Part shown: in pieces, positions 1 to 8,102 of the stretch
Layout: each line of letters opens with the position of its first letter
How positions within the stretch are numbered: position 1 is the stretch's first letter
NCBI GenBank assembly: GCA_017554445.1
Contig: JAFZIJ010000148.1
Location: 1-60,291 of the forward strand
Reading direction: 5' to 3'
Length of the DNA stretch: 60,291 bases
DNA from: Victivallales bacterium
GTDB lineage: Bacteria; Verrucomicrobiota; Lentisphaeria; Oligosphaerales; Oligosphaeraceae
The notes under the pieces: model-generated
Seen by the model: only the letters and a program-made list of their open reading frames with translations
The model's database searches: none
What the model was told of the DNA's origin: nothing
Position numbers and translations under genes: made by a program

Positions 1-1923
1 ATCCAACGGCTTCATATCGGTTTGTAGATAGAATGATTTAAGCGGTTCGTATCCAAGCTCTTTTGTGAGTTCATCCCACGCCTTGGGCAGTTCGATTTTC
101 ACCGTTGCGAAACCACCGCCGGGCACGCAGAGCGACTTGTTGCGATTGGCGTCTCCCGTGATCAGAATAGCCGTCTTGCCTTCCTGCATGACGGGAACCG
201 TTTCGACGGTCTCCTTGCCGGACCACGCAAGCCATGGCGGTGTTTTCGTGACGGAACTTCCTTCATTGCCGCCGATGCGTTTCGCATGTTGCTGGACGGA
301 ATAAGTCGATGGATTGAAAGCACTTCCGGGATTTCCCCAATAGTTCGCATAGGCACGTTCCACCAAAGGCCGCCGCGCAGTTTCGACCAACGCTTTCTCC
401 AAAGCCGCCTTGCTTTTGTAAGTCGTTGCCAAATCGCGCGCCACATATTCAGTGACCAACATCGTGCGATAGACGAACGGCGTGCCGCTGCCGACGGCGA
501 ACTGTTCTTTCTCCACGGCGTCCCATGCCATCATTTCCATGATTTTCTTGGCGTCGGAAGTCGCTGGGGCCAAGTTATTTCCCCAAGAAAGAGCGGATGC
601 CGCCGTCAACGTGTTCACGTTCAAACCATAGCCTTGCTGCATGTTCCATGGTCTCCAGCCGAGATTGATGGCGGCCTTTTCGTCTTCGGCGAGGCACCAC
701 GGCATCAGATAGCCGAACGTGCCCATCCTGTTCTCTTTCACATAGTAACCGCCGAGATTCAGCATGGCGAGATTGATGAAACGGCCAATTCGTGCATTCT
801 TCTGCGTGGAGATTTCGCCTTGGGCGCAGTCGATGCCGAGCTGACGGGCAAGCGGGCCGTTGAGCCAGCAGAACGGTGTCCATGCATGAGTACTGGCCAG
901 CGTCTTGCGAAATTCGCCGTAACCCATTGCCTGCGTGAAGGCTATGAGTATCGGCATGAATTCAGCGGGGCAGCCGGACATGACACCGTTGACGGCGACG
1001 TGGCGGACGGTCGTCTTGCGGAAGGCGACAGGCAGTTCGGCGACGACATCGTCGGGCCGTTTGTCGGTGAACTTCAGAAATTGGGCGACGCGTTCTTCTG
1101 TCGGCGGCACGATTGGGAGGCCGTCCGTCCAGCCCATTTCCGCGAAATAATGGTTCACTTCGTCATAAGTGCCTGTGAAAACGATGCCATTGGCGTCGTT
1201 TGTAACCGATTGCGATGCTTTGATTTCCTCTTCCGTGAACGGCGTGGTCAAAGCCTTCAGAATCTGCGGCCACAGGATGTTTCGTGTGTTGTTGCGCAAT
1301 TCGTCCCGCGTATGGGAGGCGAAGGCTCCTGGATATTCCGCAACTCGTTGGATGGGAACGCCTGCCGCCGTTGCCGCTGAACGGGCTTGATCCACGAAGC
1401 CTGGTGCCGCGATCATAACCGACGGAATGCCAAGATGTTCCGCCGCGATGCAGGAGCCTGTCTCTTTCGGCGTGCAGAGACCGCAGCCGCCGTTGCCGGA
1501 AATGACCGCCTGGATGCCATATTCCTTCAACTTCCGCTGGAATTCGTCTTTTTCATGGCGGATGACGCCTGGCGCGGGCCATGGTCCGGCCGAACCGATT
1601 TCGCTGAGCAAATAGATTTTGGCGGTCGGATATTTGGACAGAATGAGCCGCCTGAGTTCAGGATGGGTGACGGAGGCCATGAAACTGCCGCCGACGATGG
1701 CGATTTTCTTGCCGTCCAACGTGTCGAGCCGTGGCGCTTGTGTGATTTTCTGAATTGTGCCCGGACCGATAGGCGACAGAACGGCGTAACTACCATTTTG
1801 TCCGTCTTTTACGATACCCGGCAAGGTGCAGGATCCATCGACGCATTCAGCATCCGTCGCATCAGCGGCGAACGCGCAGGTGAATAGAGCTGTAAATAAC
1901 GTTATATAAATGCGTAGCTTCAT
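1..1923 (-). CDS. Secreted UGSC-family protein (Cys form), C-terminus cut by window edge
   Basis: The minus-strand frame is open from the ATG at 1923 to base 1 without a stop (641 codons), so the C-terminus lies outside the window. The start follows a strong AGGAGG six bases upstream. Residues 1-20 form a signal peptide (basic start, hydrophobic core, then AFAADA), implying export. Residues about 68-205 resemble the UGSC-like domain of UGSC family (seleno)proteins: a beta strand KKIAIVGG, then GGCGLCTPKETGSC with Cys147, Cys150 and Cys158 where the family has U/C-G-S-C, followed by AAEHLGIPSV. A second region from about residue 215 (GWTDGLPIVPP, then VAVNGVMSGC) resembles the conserved C-terminal part of the same family. 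The function of the family is not established. A further Cys pair (C27, C32) lies just after the signal peptide. The call rests on recall of the motifs, not on a search. Confidence 0.65.
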   Translation of the reverse strand, partial: MKLRIYITLFTALFTCAFAADATDAECVDGSCTLPGIVKDGQNGSYAVLSPIGPGTIQKITQAPRLDTLDGKKIAIVGGSFMASVTHPELRRLILSKYPTAKIYLLSEIGSAGPWPAPGVIRHEKDEFQRKLKEYGIQAVISGNGGCGLCTPKETGSCIAAEHLGIPSVMIAAPGFVDQARSAATAAGVPIQRVAEYPGAFASHTRDELRNNTRNILWPQILKALTTPFTEEEIKASQSVTNDANGIVFTGTYDEVNHYFAEMGWTDGLPIVPPTEERVAQFLKFTDKRPDDVVAELPVAFRKTTVRHVAVNGVMSGCPAEFMPILIAFTQAMGYGEFRKTLASTHAWTPFCWLNGPLARQLGIDCAQGEISTQKNARIGRFINLAMLNLGGYYVKENRMGTFGYLMPWCLAEDEKAAINLGWRPWNMQQGYGLNVNTLTAASALSWGNNLAPATSDAKKIMEMMAWDAVEKEQFAVGSGTPFVYRTMLVTEYVARDLATTYKSKAALEKALVETARRPLVERAYANYWGNPGSAFNPSTYSVQQHAKRIGGNEGSSVTKTPPWLAWSGKETVETVPVMQEGKTAILITGDANRNKSLCVPGGGFATVKIELPKAWDELTKELGYEPLKSFYLQTDMKPLD

Positions 1924-2395
1924 ATGCCCTCCTAATGATGTCTGGCTCTCCGTGGTTTTCTTTTGACTCTCTTCTGTTGTGTCTGTCATTGCGCATTTGA
2001 CGTGTGTTATGCAGTAAACGGCCAAAGGACAGTATTATTTTATTCAATGGTAAAAGAGCTCAATTTGCAGGCTGAAAAACAGGACAATAACAATGACATG
2101 GATGCCCTGATTGTAGAAAAGTTACAATGCAGTCTCTATATGCAATTTTTTACATAGCATATTGAACTGTCAGTTCAATTCCGACAATGGATGTTATCTT
2201 GAAGCCAGATCAGCCCTAGGAAGCGATCAATGCCGTATGGCATATTGGCACGGATTTAAGCGTCTGCAATTTATATCAGTCGTGGGAGGCTATTGGCGTG
2301 ATGGTGATCTTTACTTGTACTTTGGTTGTACTTTGTCCATTGTGACAGATGAAAATTATACCGAAAGGTACGGAAAGTTAGGGAAAAGAAACTGC
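1924..2395. other. Intergenic region with one perfect palindrome, no supported gene
   Basis: This 470-base AT-rich stretch lies between the UGSC-family gene and the tRNA-Thr terminator. I see no convincing coding sequence: the short open frames have no recognisable product, and the longest plus-strand one (2162-2437) runs into the tRNA terminator. The only clear structure is the palindrome at 2161-2179. A promoter for the UGSC-family gene must lie in the left part, but I cannot place it. Confidence 0.5.
2161..2179. promoter_or_regulatory. Perfect 19-bp palindrome, operator-like
   Basis: ATTGAACTG, one central base, then CAGTTCAAT: nine-base arms that are exact reverse complements. It lies 238 bases upstream of the UGSC-family start and next to no other gene. 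Its form suits a dimeric repressor site, but no regulator gene is adjacent and nothing else in the sequence shows function. Confidence 0.35.
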
Positions 2396-2435
2396 AAAAA
2401 GAAAAAGTCCTGCAAATTCTTTATTTGCAGGACTT
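2396..2435 (-). terminator. Rho-independent terminator of tRNA-Thr
   Basis: A perfect 12-bp stem (AAGTCCTGCAAA, 2405-2416, with TTTGCAGGACTT, 2424-2435) and a 7-base loop. On the minus strand it is followed by TTTTTCTTTTT. It begins seven bases beyond the CCA end of the tRNA gene. Confidence 0.85.
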
Positions 2436-2442
2436 AAGAAAC

Positions 2443-2518
2443 TGGAGCCAGCGACGGGAGTCGAACCCGTGACCTCATGATTACAAGTCAAGTGCTCTAC
2501 CAACTGAGCTATGCTGGC
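2443..2518 (-). tRNA. tRNA-Thr (anticodon TGT)
   Basis: Read on the minus strand, GCCAGCA acceptor, a D-arm with AGCTCAGTTGGTAGAGC, the anticodon loop CTTGTAA (anticodon TGT), a T-arm with GGTTCGACTCC, and an encoded CCA end make a 76-base tRNA. The anticodon stem has one T-T mismatch and the acceptor stem an A-C at its last pair, both tolerable. A promoter (2531-2558) and a terminator (2396-2435) flank it, so it is a single-gene transcript. Confidence 0.93.
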
Positions 2519-2530
2519 AATATTTTCATT

Positions 2531-2558
2531 AATATACACGCTGTACGGAAAGTCGCAA
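2531..2558 (-). promoter_or_regulatory. Sigma-70-type promoter of tRNA-Thr
   Basis: On the minus strand TTGCGA (-35), a 16-base spacer and TATATT (-10), placing the start about six bases before the mature tRNA 5' end. The asd promoter at 2727-2754 has the same spacer length and the same -10, which supports both. Confidence 0.6.
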
Positions 2559-2590
2559 CTACAGAAGGCGAAAAAACATGTTCTTTTGTT

Positions 2591-2710
2591 CTCGCAGGAG
2601 CGGGCCCCTCCCGTATCGTTCCCGCGGGAGCGGGCCCCTCCCGTATCGTTCCCGCAGGAGCGGGCCCCTCCCGTATCGTTCCCGCGGGAGCGGGGCCTTC
2701 CCGTGGCGTA
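2591..2710. repeat. Four-copy tandem array of a 30-bp hairpin repeat
   Basis: Four 30-base units start at 2591, 2621, 2651 and 2681; the last is degenerate at its right end. On the minus strand each begins GGGAGGGGCCCGCTCC and can fold as CCCGC / loop TCCT or TCCC / GCGGG. The loop base alternates T, C, T, C along the array, so it probably grew by copying a 60-base dimer. It lies between the divergent promoters of tRNA-Thr and asd. The core matches the single hairpin units at 12741-12790 and 53479-53505. It is not CRISPR: there are no spacers. Confidence 0.85.
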
Positions 2711-2726
2711 AATCTGCACTTATGCT

Positions 2727-2754
2727 TTGTAAAATGGCAATTATTCCTTATATT
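2727..2754 (+). promoter_or_regulatory. Putative promoter of asd
   Basis: TTGTAA, a 16-base spacer and TATATT, 60 bases upstream of the asd ATG. Position and match are good, but no transcript data support it. Confidence 0.45.
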
Positions 2755-2814
2755 ATGTAGTTGGACTCATTTGGAGTCGCCAACGAAACCATCTTAGAAG
2801 AAGGAAATGCCATC

Positions 2815-3813
2815 ATGGCGAAATCATTCAATGTTGCTGTAGTCGGTGCCACGGGCGCGGTCGGCGTGGAAATGCTGAAGACGCTCGAGAAGCGCAATTT
2901 CCCTGTTAAGAACCTGAAGCTTTTGGCTTCCGAACGTTCCGTTGGCAAGACTTTGAAATTCAAAGGCGAAGATGTTAAAGTCGAGAAACTGACCGAAGAT
3001 TCGTTCGGCGGCGTCGATATCGCGTTGTTCAGCGCAGGCGCGAGCCGTTCGCGCGATTTCGCGTCCCATGCCGTCAAGGCCGGGGCGGTTGTCATTGACA
3101 ATTCGAGCGCGTTCCGCATGCAGGCGGACGTTCCGCTGATCGTTCCGGAAGTCAATCCGGAAGACGTGAAATGGCACAAAGGCATCATCGCGAATCCGAA
3201 CTGCACGACCATCATCATGCTCGTCGCGTTGAAGCCGTTGTATGATATCTCTCCCATCAAGCGGATCATCGTGAGCACATACCAGTGCGCGAGCGGTGCG
3301 GGCGCGAAGGCCATGGAAGAGTTGCGCAATGAAACAGCGGACTATCTGGCTGGCCGCCCCGTCGTGCCGCAGGTCCTGCCGCATCCGTACGCGTTCAATC
3401 TCTTCAGCCACAACACGACCATTGGCCCCAACGGCTATTGCGAAGAAGAGATGAAAATGGTGAACGAAACGCGCAAGATCATGCATGACGACAAGATTCT
3501 CGTCTGCCCGACGTGCGTTCGCGTCCCCTGCCTGCGCTCCCATGCGGAAGCCATTACGGTTGAGCAGGAACGGAAGGTCAGCGTCGAAGAGGCATTGGCG
3601 GCGTTTGCGAAGGCTCCCGGCCTGAAGATCGTAAATGACGCGGAGCGCAACTACTTCCCGATGCCGGTTGACAGCAATGAGCAGTACGACGTGCTCGTGG
3701 GCCGTGTTCGTGACGATTTGTCGAGCCCGAATGGCTTGGCGATTTTCGTCTGCGGCGACCAGTTGCTGAAGGGTGCCGCGCTGAACGCCGTTCAGGTTGC
3801 GGAACTTCTTTAA
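2815..3813 (+). CDS. asd: Aspartate-semialdehyde dehydrogenase
   Basis: Reduces L-aspartyl-4-phosphate to L-aspartate 4-semialdehyde with NADPH, the branch point to lysine/diaminopimelate, threonine and methionine. The 332-residue protein has the usual family length. The N-terminal nucleotide-binding loop is GATGAVG, and the active-site segment NPNCTT carries the catalytic cysteine. The frame is open further upstream to a TTG at 2761, but the ATG at 2815 is preferred: it follows an AGAAGG-like ribosome site and starts directly at the Rossmann strand (MAKSFNVAVVGATG). It is a single-gene unit with the promoter at 2727-2754 and the terminator at 3984-4013. Confidence 0.95.
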   Translation: MAKSFNVAVVGATGAVGVEMLKTLEKRNFPVKNLKLLASERSVGKTLKFKGEDVKVEKLTEDSFGGVDIALFSAGASRSRDFASHAVKAGAVVIDNSSAFRMQADVPLIVPEVNPEDVKWHKGIIANPNCTTIIMLVALKPLYDISPIKRIIVSTYQCASGAGAKAMEELRNETADYLAGRPVVPQVLPHPYAFNLFSHNTTIGPNGYCEEEMKMVNETRKIMHDDKILVCPTCVRVPCLRSHAEAITVEQERKVSVEEALAAFAKAPGLKIVNDAERNYFPMPVDSNEQYDVLVGRVRDDLSSPNGLAIFVCGDQLLKGAALNAVQVAELL

Positions 3814-3814
3814 G

Positions 3815-3897
3815 AGCTGAAAGCCAAAAGCTTAAAGCTTAAAGCAAATGCAAAGCCAATAGCCAATAGCCAATAGCTGAAAGCCAAAAGCTTAAAG
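3815..3897. repeat. Simple-sequence repeat cluster downstream of asd
   Basis: A 23-base word (AGCTGAAAGCCAAAAGC then TTAAAG) occurs at 3815-3837 and again at 3875-3897. Between them lie three tandem copies of AGCCAAT (3854-3874). An inverted, related word (TAAGCTAAAAGCCTAAAGCG on the minus strand) lies at 3961-3980, so the transcript could form a long imperfect hairpin. No coding content is visible. Confidence 0.7.
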
Positions 3898-3983
3898 AAA
3901 AGTCAAAACCAAAAGACGCTAATCATGAGACGCAAAAAGCTTTTTGTGTATTAGGTATTACGCTTTAGGCTTTTAGCTTAAAA

Positions 3984-4013
3984 AAATCCCTCCTACAAGC
4001 GGAGGGATTTTTT
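3984..4013 (+). terminator. Terminator hairpin of asd, touching the next gene's leader
   Basis: A perfect 10-bp stem (AAATCCCTCC, 3984-3993, with GGAGGGATTT, 4001-4010), a 7-base loop and a T run. It ends about nine bases before the permease ATG at 4023. Its right arm holds the only Shine-Dalgarno-like sequence upstream of that gene, so it may also act in the permease leader. Confidence 0.8.
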
Positions 4014-4022
4014 TCATCATCA

Positions 4023-5123
4023 ATGAAAATCGTGCAATTCATCAGAGGCAATGTCGTGTTGGTCATCGCCATATTGGCGGCGGCCGTCACAACGTGTTTT
4101 GTGCCGCCTGACAGGCAGTGGCTCGGCTATTTCGACTGGAAGACACTGACTTGCCTGTTCTGCACGTTGGCGGTCGTCTGCGCCTTGCGGAACATCCTGT
4201 TTTTCACAATGTTAGCGCATAATATTGTCCGTCTGTTCAGAACGACGCGGACAAGCATTCTGGCGCTGGCATATATCACGTTCATCGGTTCCATGTTCAT
4301 CGCCAACGACATGGCGTTGCTGACATTTCTGCCTCTGGGCTATTTCGTGCTGTCATCGACGGGGAATGAAAAACATCTTGCATTTACATTCATCATGCAG
4401 AACATCGCGGCGAATCTCGGCGGTATGCTGACACCGTTCGGCAACCCGCAGAACCTCTATCTTTACACGAAATTCACGATTGACACGGTTGAATTCATGA
4501 AGATCATGGCGCCGCCATTTGCGGTGGCCGTGCTGCTCATCACGATTTGCTGCCTGTGCGTCGAAAGCACGCCGTTGCGGGTGGAGAAAACGCCTGTTCA
4601 GAAGCATATGGTTCGGATGTGCATCTATTTGGCGCTGTTTGCGTTATCAGTCGTCATCGTCTTCAGGCTCGTGCCATATTATTATGGTCTGGCGATCATC
4701 ACGGGCGTATTGTTGGTCATGGACAGAAAGGCGTTGAAAAAGGTGGATTATCCGTTGCTGCTGACATTTACGGCGTTTTTCATCTTTTCCGGCAACATGT
4801 CCCGCATCGAATGGGTACATGACGTGTTCAAGCATCTGCTGTCGAAGGATACGCTGACGGTGAGCACGCTGTCGTGCCAATTCATCAGCAACGTGCCGTC
4901 GGCGATCTTGCTGTCGCAGTTCACGGAAAACTACCGCGACTTGCTGGTTGGCGTAAATATCGGCGGAACGGGCACTTTGATTGCATCTTTGGCTTCACTG
5001 ATTACATTTAGGGAATACCAGAGGCTGAATCCGGACAAAGTCCGGCGGTATCTGCTTCTCTTCACGGCGTACAATGCGTCGTTTCTTGGTATCTTGCTGG
5101 CGTTCATGCATTTGATCAAATAG
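4023..5123 (+). CDS. SLC13/CitMHS-type anion permease
   Basis: A 366-residue, very hydrophobic inner-membrane protein with about ten predicted membrane segments. It resembles the SLC13/ArsB/CitMHS ion-transporter superfamily: ANDMALLTFLPLGY near residue 97 and LGGMLTPFGNPQNLYLY near residue 137 recall the conserved loops of those carriers. The substrate cannot be read from the sequence (dicarboxylate, citrate, sulfate and arsenite are all possible). The usual ribosome site is missing: GGAGGG lies 16 bases before the ATG, inside the arm of a terminator-like hairpin. Nine bases separate it from the histidine kinase gene, so the two are probably co-transcribed. Confidence 0.75.
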   Translation: MKIVQFIRGNVVLVIAILAAAVTTCFVPPDRQWLGYFDWKTLTCLFCTLAVVCALRNILFFTMLAHNIVRLFRTTRTSILALAYITFIGSMFIANDMALLTFLPLGYFVLSSTGNEKHLAFTFIMQNIAANLGGMLTPFGNPQNLYLYTKFTIDTVEFMKIMAPPFAVAVLLITICCLCVESTPLRVEKTPVQKHMVRMCIYLALFALSVVIVFRLVPYYYGLAIITGVLLVMDRKALKKVDYPLLLTFTAFFIFSGNMSRIEWVHDVFKHLLSKDTLTVSTLSCQFISNVPSAILLSQFTENYRDLLVGVNIGGTGTLIASLASLITFREYQRLNPDKVRRYLLLFTAYNASFLGILLAFMHLIK

Positions 5124-5132
5124 GGGGATGGC

Positions 5133-6557
5133 ATGCTTCGATACAGGACAAAAGCAAATCTGATTTTGGTGTTTCTGGCTCTCACGGTGACGACATTCAT
5201 TTTGTGCCTGCACATGGGGTATCTGATTCTGGGCAAAATGAAAAGCCAACGGATTTATATGGAGACCATTTGCCAGAATATCCAGGAGGAATTGTCCCGT
5301 GAAGGCGTGACGTTGGAGACCCTTCTGGACGAGAGTGTGGCGGACGATTTGCGGAAAAAGCTGATGTTCGCCAGTGGTCGTCCAAAACTGCGTTGCATCA
5401 TCGTCAATAACAACGGCATCAATGTCTTCCAACTTGGTTTTTTCCAGATACGCAAGGTGGTAGCAAACTTTCCCGACCGGATTCCATACGGGGAGATTCC
5501 CATGGAATCGGATGATTCAAACCATGCGTTTTTCATCACGGGCGCGATGATTTTGAGCGGCGACTGCACCTTGCATGACATCTTGAAAATGTGGCAGGTG
5601 ATGGAACGTTTCGTCGTGCCCGGCGGTGCGATATTCGTGGAGACAGATTGCCAGTTTGAGATTGTGACGCATTTTTTGGAAGGCATTGTGCTGGCTGTTG
5701 TGGCGTCGATTATTCTGGTATTCAGTTGCAACTATTTCCTTCGCAAGAAGTTTTTCATGCCGTTGCAGATGGTTCAGGAAACATTGCTAAGCGTTCGTGC
5801 AGGGCATCTGGATGCACGTGTTAAGTCACTTGGCACGAAGGATGAACTGGAAGTTCTCATCCAACAATTAAATGAGACATTCTCCGATTTAGAGAACGCC
5901 TTCGCCAAATCTCGTCAGTTCAGCAGCGATGCGGCCCATGAGTTGCGCACACCATTGACGGTCATTCGCGGGACGTTGGAGGTCAGCCTCTCGAAGCCGC
6001 GTACGACGGAGGAGTACCAGGAAGTGATTTCGGAAGTGCTGAACGAAGTGGCCTCGCTATCGCAAATGGTTGAAACGCTGTTGATTATGACGCGGATTGA
6101 ACGCGGCGTCGGGGTCCGCAAATCGGAGAACTTCTCGGAAATCGTGCGGTCGTCGGTGGATTGGTCTTGCAAGATTGCGGAAGGAAAGGAGCAGACCATT
6201 GAGGCGGAGGTGGAGGACGGCATCTGGTTTGACGCATTGCCGAATCTGCTGGAACGTCTTTGCCGCAACTTGTTGGTGAACGCGATGAAATATTCGCCGG
6301 AAAAGGCGACGGTGAAAGTTGTGCTGAAGCGGGCGGACGGCAATATCGTCTTCCGTGTCATCGACAATGGCATCGGCATTCCTAAAGAGATGCAGGACAA
6401 GATTTTCAACCGTTTCTACCGCGTCGAACATTCAGCCATCACTAGCGGATATGGCCTTGGGCTGGCGTTGGTTAAAACCATTGTCGATTACCACGGCGGA
6501 AGCATTACCGTAGATTCGGAAGTCGGCAAAGGAACGGCATTTACCGTTGTGTTCTAA
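5133..6557 (+). CDS. Sensor histidine kinase, orphan
   Basis: A 474-residue membrane sensor kinase. Membrane segments at about residues 8-33 and 182-203 enclose a periplasmic sensor of roughly 150 residues; a HAMP-like linker follows (204-256). The HisKA motif SSDAAHELRTPLT carries the phospho-acceptor His269. The ATPase domain has an N box (NLLVNAMKYSP), a G1 box (DNGIGIP), an F box (FNRFYR) and a G2 box (GYGLGLALVK). The start follows AGGGGGA. No response regulator gene is adjacent: the next gene is a convergent transporter only 13 bases away. Pairing with the upstream permease suggests it senses or controls the transported anion, but that is inference. Confidence 0.92.
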   Translation: MLRYRTKANLILVFLALTVTTFILCLHMGYLILGKMKSQRIYMETICQNIQEELSREGVTLETLLDESVADDLRKKLMFASGRPKLRCIIVNNNGINVFQLGFFQIRKVVANFPDRIPYGEIPMESDDSNHAFFITGAMILSGDCTLHDILKMWQVMERFVVPGGAIFVETDCQFEIVTHFLEGIVLAVVASIILVFSCNYFLRKKFFMPLQMVQETLLSVRAGHLDARVKSLGTKDELEVLIQQLNETFSDLENAFAKSRQFSSDAAHELRTPLTVIRGTLEVSLSKPRTTEEYQEVISEVLNEVASLSQMVETLLIMTRIERGVGVRKSENFSEIVRSSVDWSCKIAEGKEQTIEAEVEDGIWFDALPNLLERLCRNLLVNAMKYSPEKATVKVVLKRADGNIVFRVIDNGIGIPKEMQDKIFNRFYRVEHSAITSGYGLGLALVKTIVDYHGGSITVDSEVGKGTAFTVVF

Positions 6558-6570
6558 TTGTTTCCCGTCT

Positions 6571-7962
6571 TTACAGGAAGCGTTTGCAGAGGCCGATGAT
6601 GTAAATGAGCAGAATGATGGCCGGCAGGACGTAGGTGAGATACCAGACGATGCATTTGGGCAGTTTGAAGCCATTGCCTGTATTGGCCTCTTCGTAGAAT
6701 TTTTCCAGTCCCCAGCCCCACTTGTGCGTGCAGAAGAGAACGACGCAGAGGGAACCTAGCGGAAGCAGATTGTCACTGACGATAAAATCCTCCAAATCAA
6801 GAACATTTGTTCCATTTCCTAATGGCTGGAAGCCAGACCAAATGTTGAATCCAAAGACACAGGGGAGGGAGAGAATGAAGAGGAGAATCGTCGTGATGAC
6901 GGTTGATGAGCGGCGTTTCAGATGAAGTTCGTCTATGCCGAAGGCGATGAGATTTTCCGTGACGGCGACGAGCGTGGTGAGCGCGGCGATGCTCATGAAG
7001 AGGAAGAAAACGAAACCGAAGAAGCCACCATGCGGCATGGATAGGAAGATGCGCGGCAACGTGACGAAAATCAAGCCCGGTCCTGCATTGGCTTCGATGT
7101 CGAAAGCGAAGCAACATGGGAAGATGATGAGACCTGCGCAGATCGCGACGAACGTGTCCAGACCGATGATGATGCTCGCTTCCTCTGCAAGAGATTTTGA
7201 TTTGTCCGCGTAACTACCGAAAATGGCGATAGCTCCAACACCGAGGCTCAATGTGAAAAAGGCCTGTGCCATGGCGGCGTGGATGGCGTCGTAAACTCCA
7301 TGGTTCGTCAATGATTTCAAATCTGGTTTGAGGAAGAACACGACGCCTTTCATGCCGCCTTTGAGCGTCATGGCATAGATGGCGAGGGCGATGATGAGAA
7401 AGAGCAGGCCAGCCATCATGAATTTCGTGCAACGTTCCACACCGGACTTGAGGCCGGAAATGCAAATGGCGGTCGTGATGCCTAACGCAATGAATGTGAA
7501 TAAGATCTGACGGCCATAATTACCGAGGAAGTCACCGAATATCTTGCCGACATCGTCTGGTTTCACGCTGCCAAACGCACCCGCAAGATAGTCATAAGTA
7601 TATGACAGAAGCCAACCTGTGATGACGCTGTAGAACATCAGCAGGATTAGATTGCCTGCGAAGAAGAGTTTGCCGAAACCAACCCATGGGATGCGCGAAT
7701 CCGCAGGCTTCAACGTGCGGAAGCTACCGACCAGACATTGGCGGCTGCCTCTGCCGATGGCCAGTTCCATGACCATGGCGGGAAAGCCCAGCATAATCAG
7801 AAACAGCAGATAGAAGCAGACAAACAATGCACCGCCATATTGTCCCGTTATGTATGGGAATCGCCAAATGTTACCGAGGCCGATAGCGCATCCTGCCGAC
7901 AGGAGGATGAAGCCGAGGCGTGAGCCGAGAAATTCACGTGAGGATTTTGTTTCTTCAGTCAT
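6571..7962 (-). CDS. Neurotransmitter:sodium symporter family transporter
   Basis: A 463-residue sodium-coupled transporter of the NSS/SNF (LeuT-like) family. The N-terminus has the family signature in the first membrane segment (AGCAIGLGNIWRFPY, from about residue 18), followed by GGALFVCFYLLFLIMLGFP. About eleven membrane segments can be drawn, the usual number for bacterial members. Bacterial relatives carry amino acids or tyramine-like amines; the specificity here cannot be stated. It is a single gene, convergent with the histidine kinase. Confidence 0.9.
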   Translation of the reverse strand: MTEETKSSREFLGSRLGFILLSAGCAIGLGNIWRFPYITGQYGGALFVCFYLLFLIMLGFPAMVMELAIGRGSRQCLVGSFRTLKPADSRIPWVGFGKLFFAGNLILLMFYSVITGWLLSYTYDYLAGAFGSVKPDDVGKIFGDFLGNYGRQILFTFIALGITTAICISGLKSGVERCTKFMMAGLLFLIIALAIYAMTLKGGMKGVVFFLKPDLKSLTNHGVYDAIHAAMAQAFFTLSLGVGAIAIFGSYADKSKSLAEEASIIIGLDTFVAICAGLIIFPCCFAFDIEANAGPGLIFVTLPRIFLSMPHGGFFGFVFFLFMSIAALTTLVAVTENLIAFGIDELHLKRRSSTVITTILLFILSLPCVFGFNIWSGFQPLGNGTNVLDLEDFIVSDNLLPLGSLCVVLFCTHKWGWGLEKFYEEANTGNGFKLPKCIVWYLTYVLPAIILLIYIIGLCKRFL

Positions 7963-8102
7963 AAGCGTATTTTATCTTGTATTTTGGGAGAATATATTAA
8001 TGTAATAGTGGTCAGAGGATTGTAAAATGAATCTTCGCGTTTACAGTTATTATGGCGATGGTGACAGAAGGCTGTGAACGCAGGCGGATATTGGAACAGA
8101 CT

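Noticed and set aside
1450..1490. Selenocysteine codon in the UGSC motif
   Set aside because: The codons at the motif are TGC, not TGA, and no SECIS-like hairpin is needed. It is a Cys form.
286..1887. Long open frames on the plus strand (286-1380 and 1387-1887)
   Set aside because: They are antisense to the UGSC-family gene, which has a signal peptide, a strong ribosome site and family motifs. Their proteins are Arg/Cys-rich without domains.
2162..2437. Small plus-strand open frame
   Set aside because: It crosses the palindrome and ends inside the tRNA terminator, with no ribosome site or family match.
2591..2710. CRISPR array
   Set aside because: Units are contiguous 30-mers without unique spacers, only four copies, and no cas genes are present.
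2477..2797. Peptide repeats (GAGPSRIVP-like) encoded across the array
   Set aside because: The 30-base period keeps every frame open, so long frames arise by chance. No start signal, and it overlaps the tRNA and the asd promoter.
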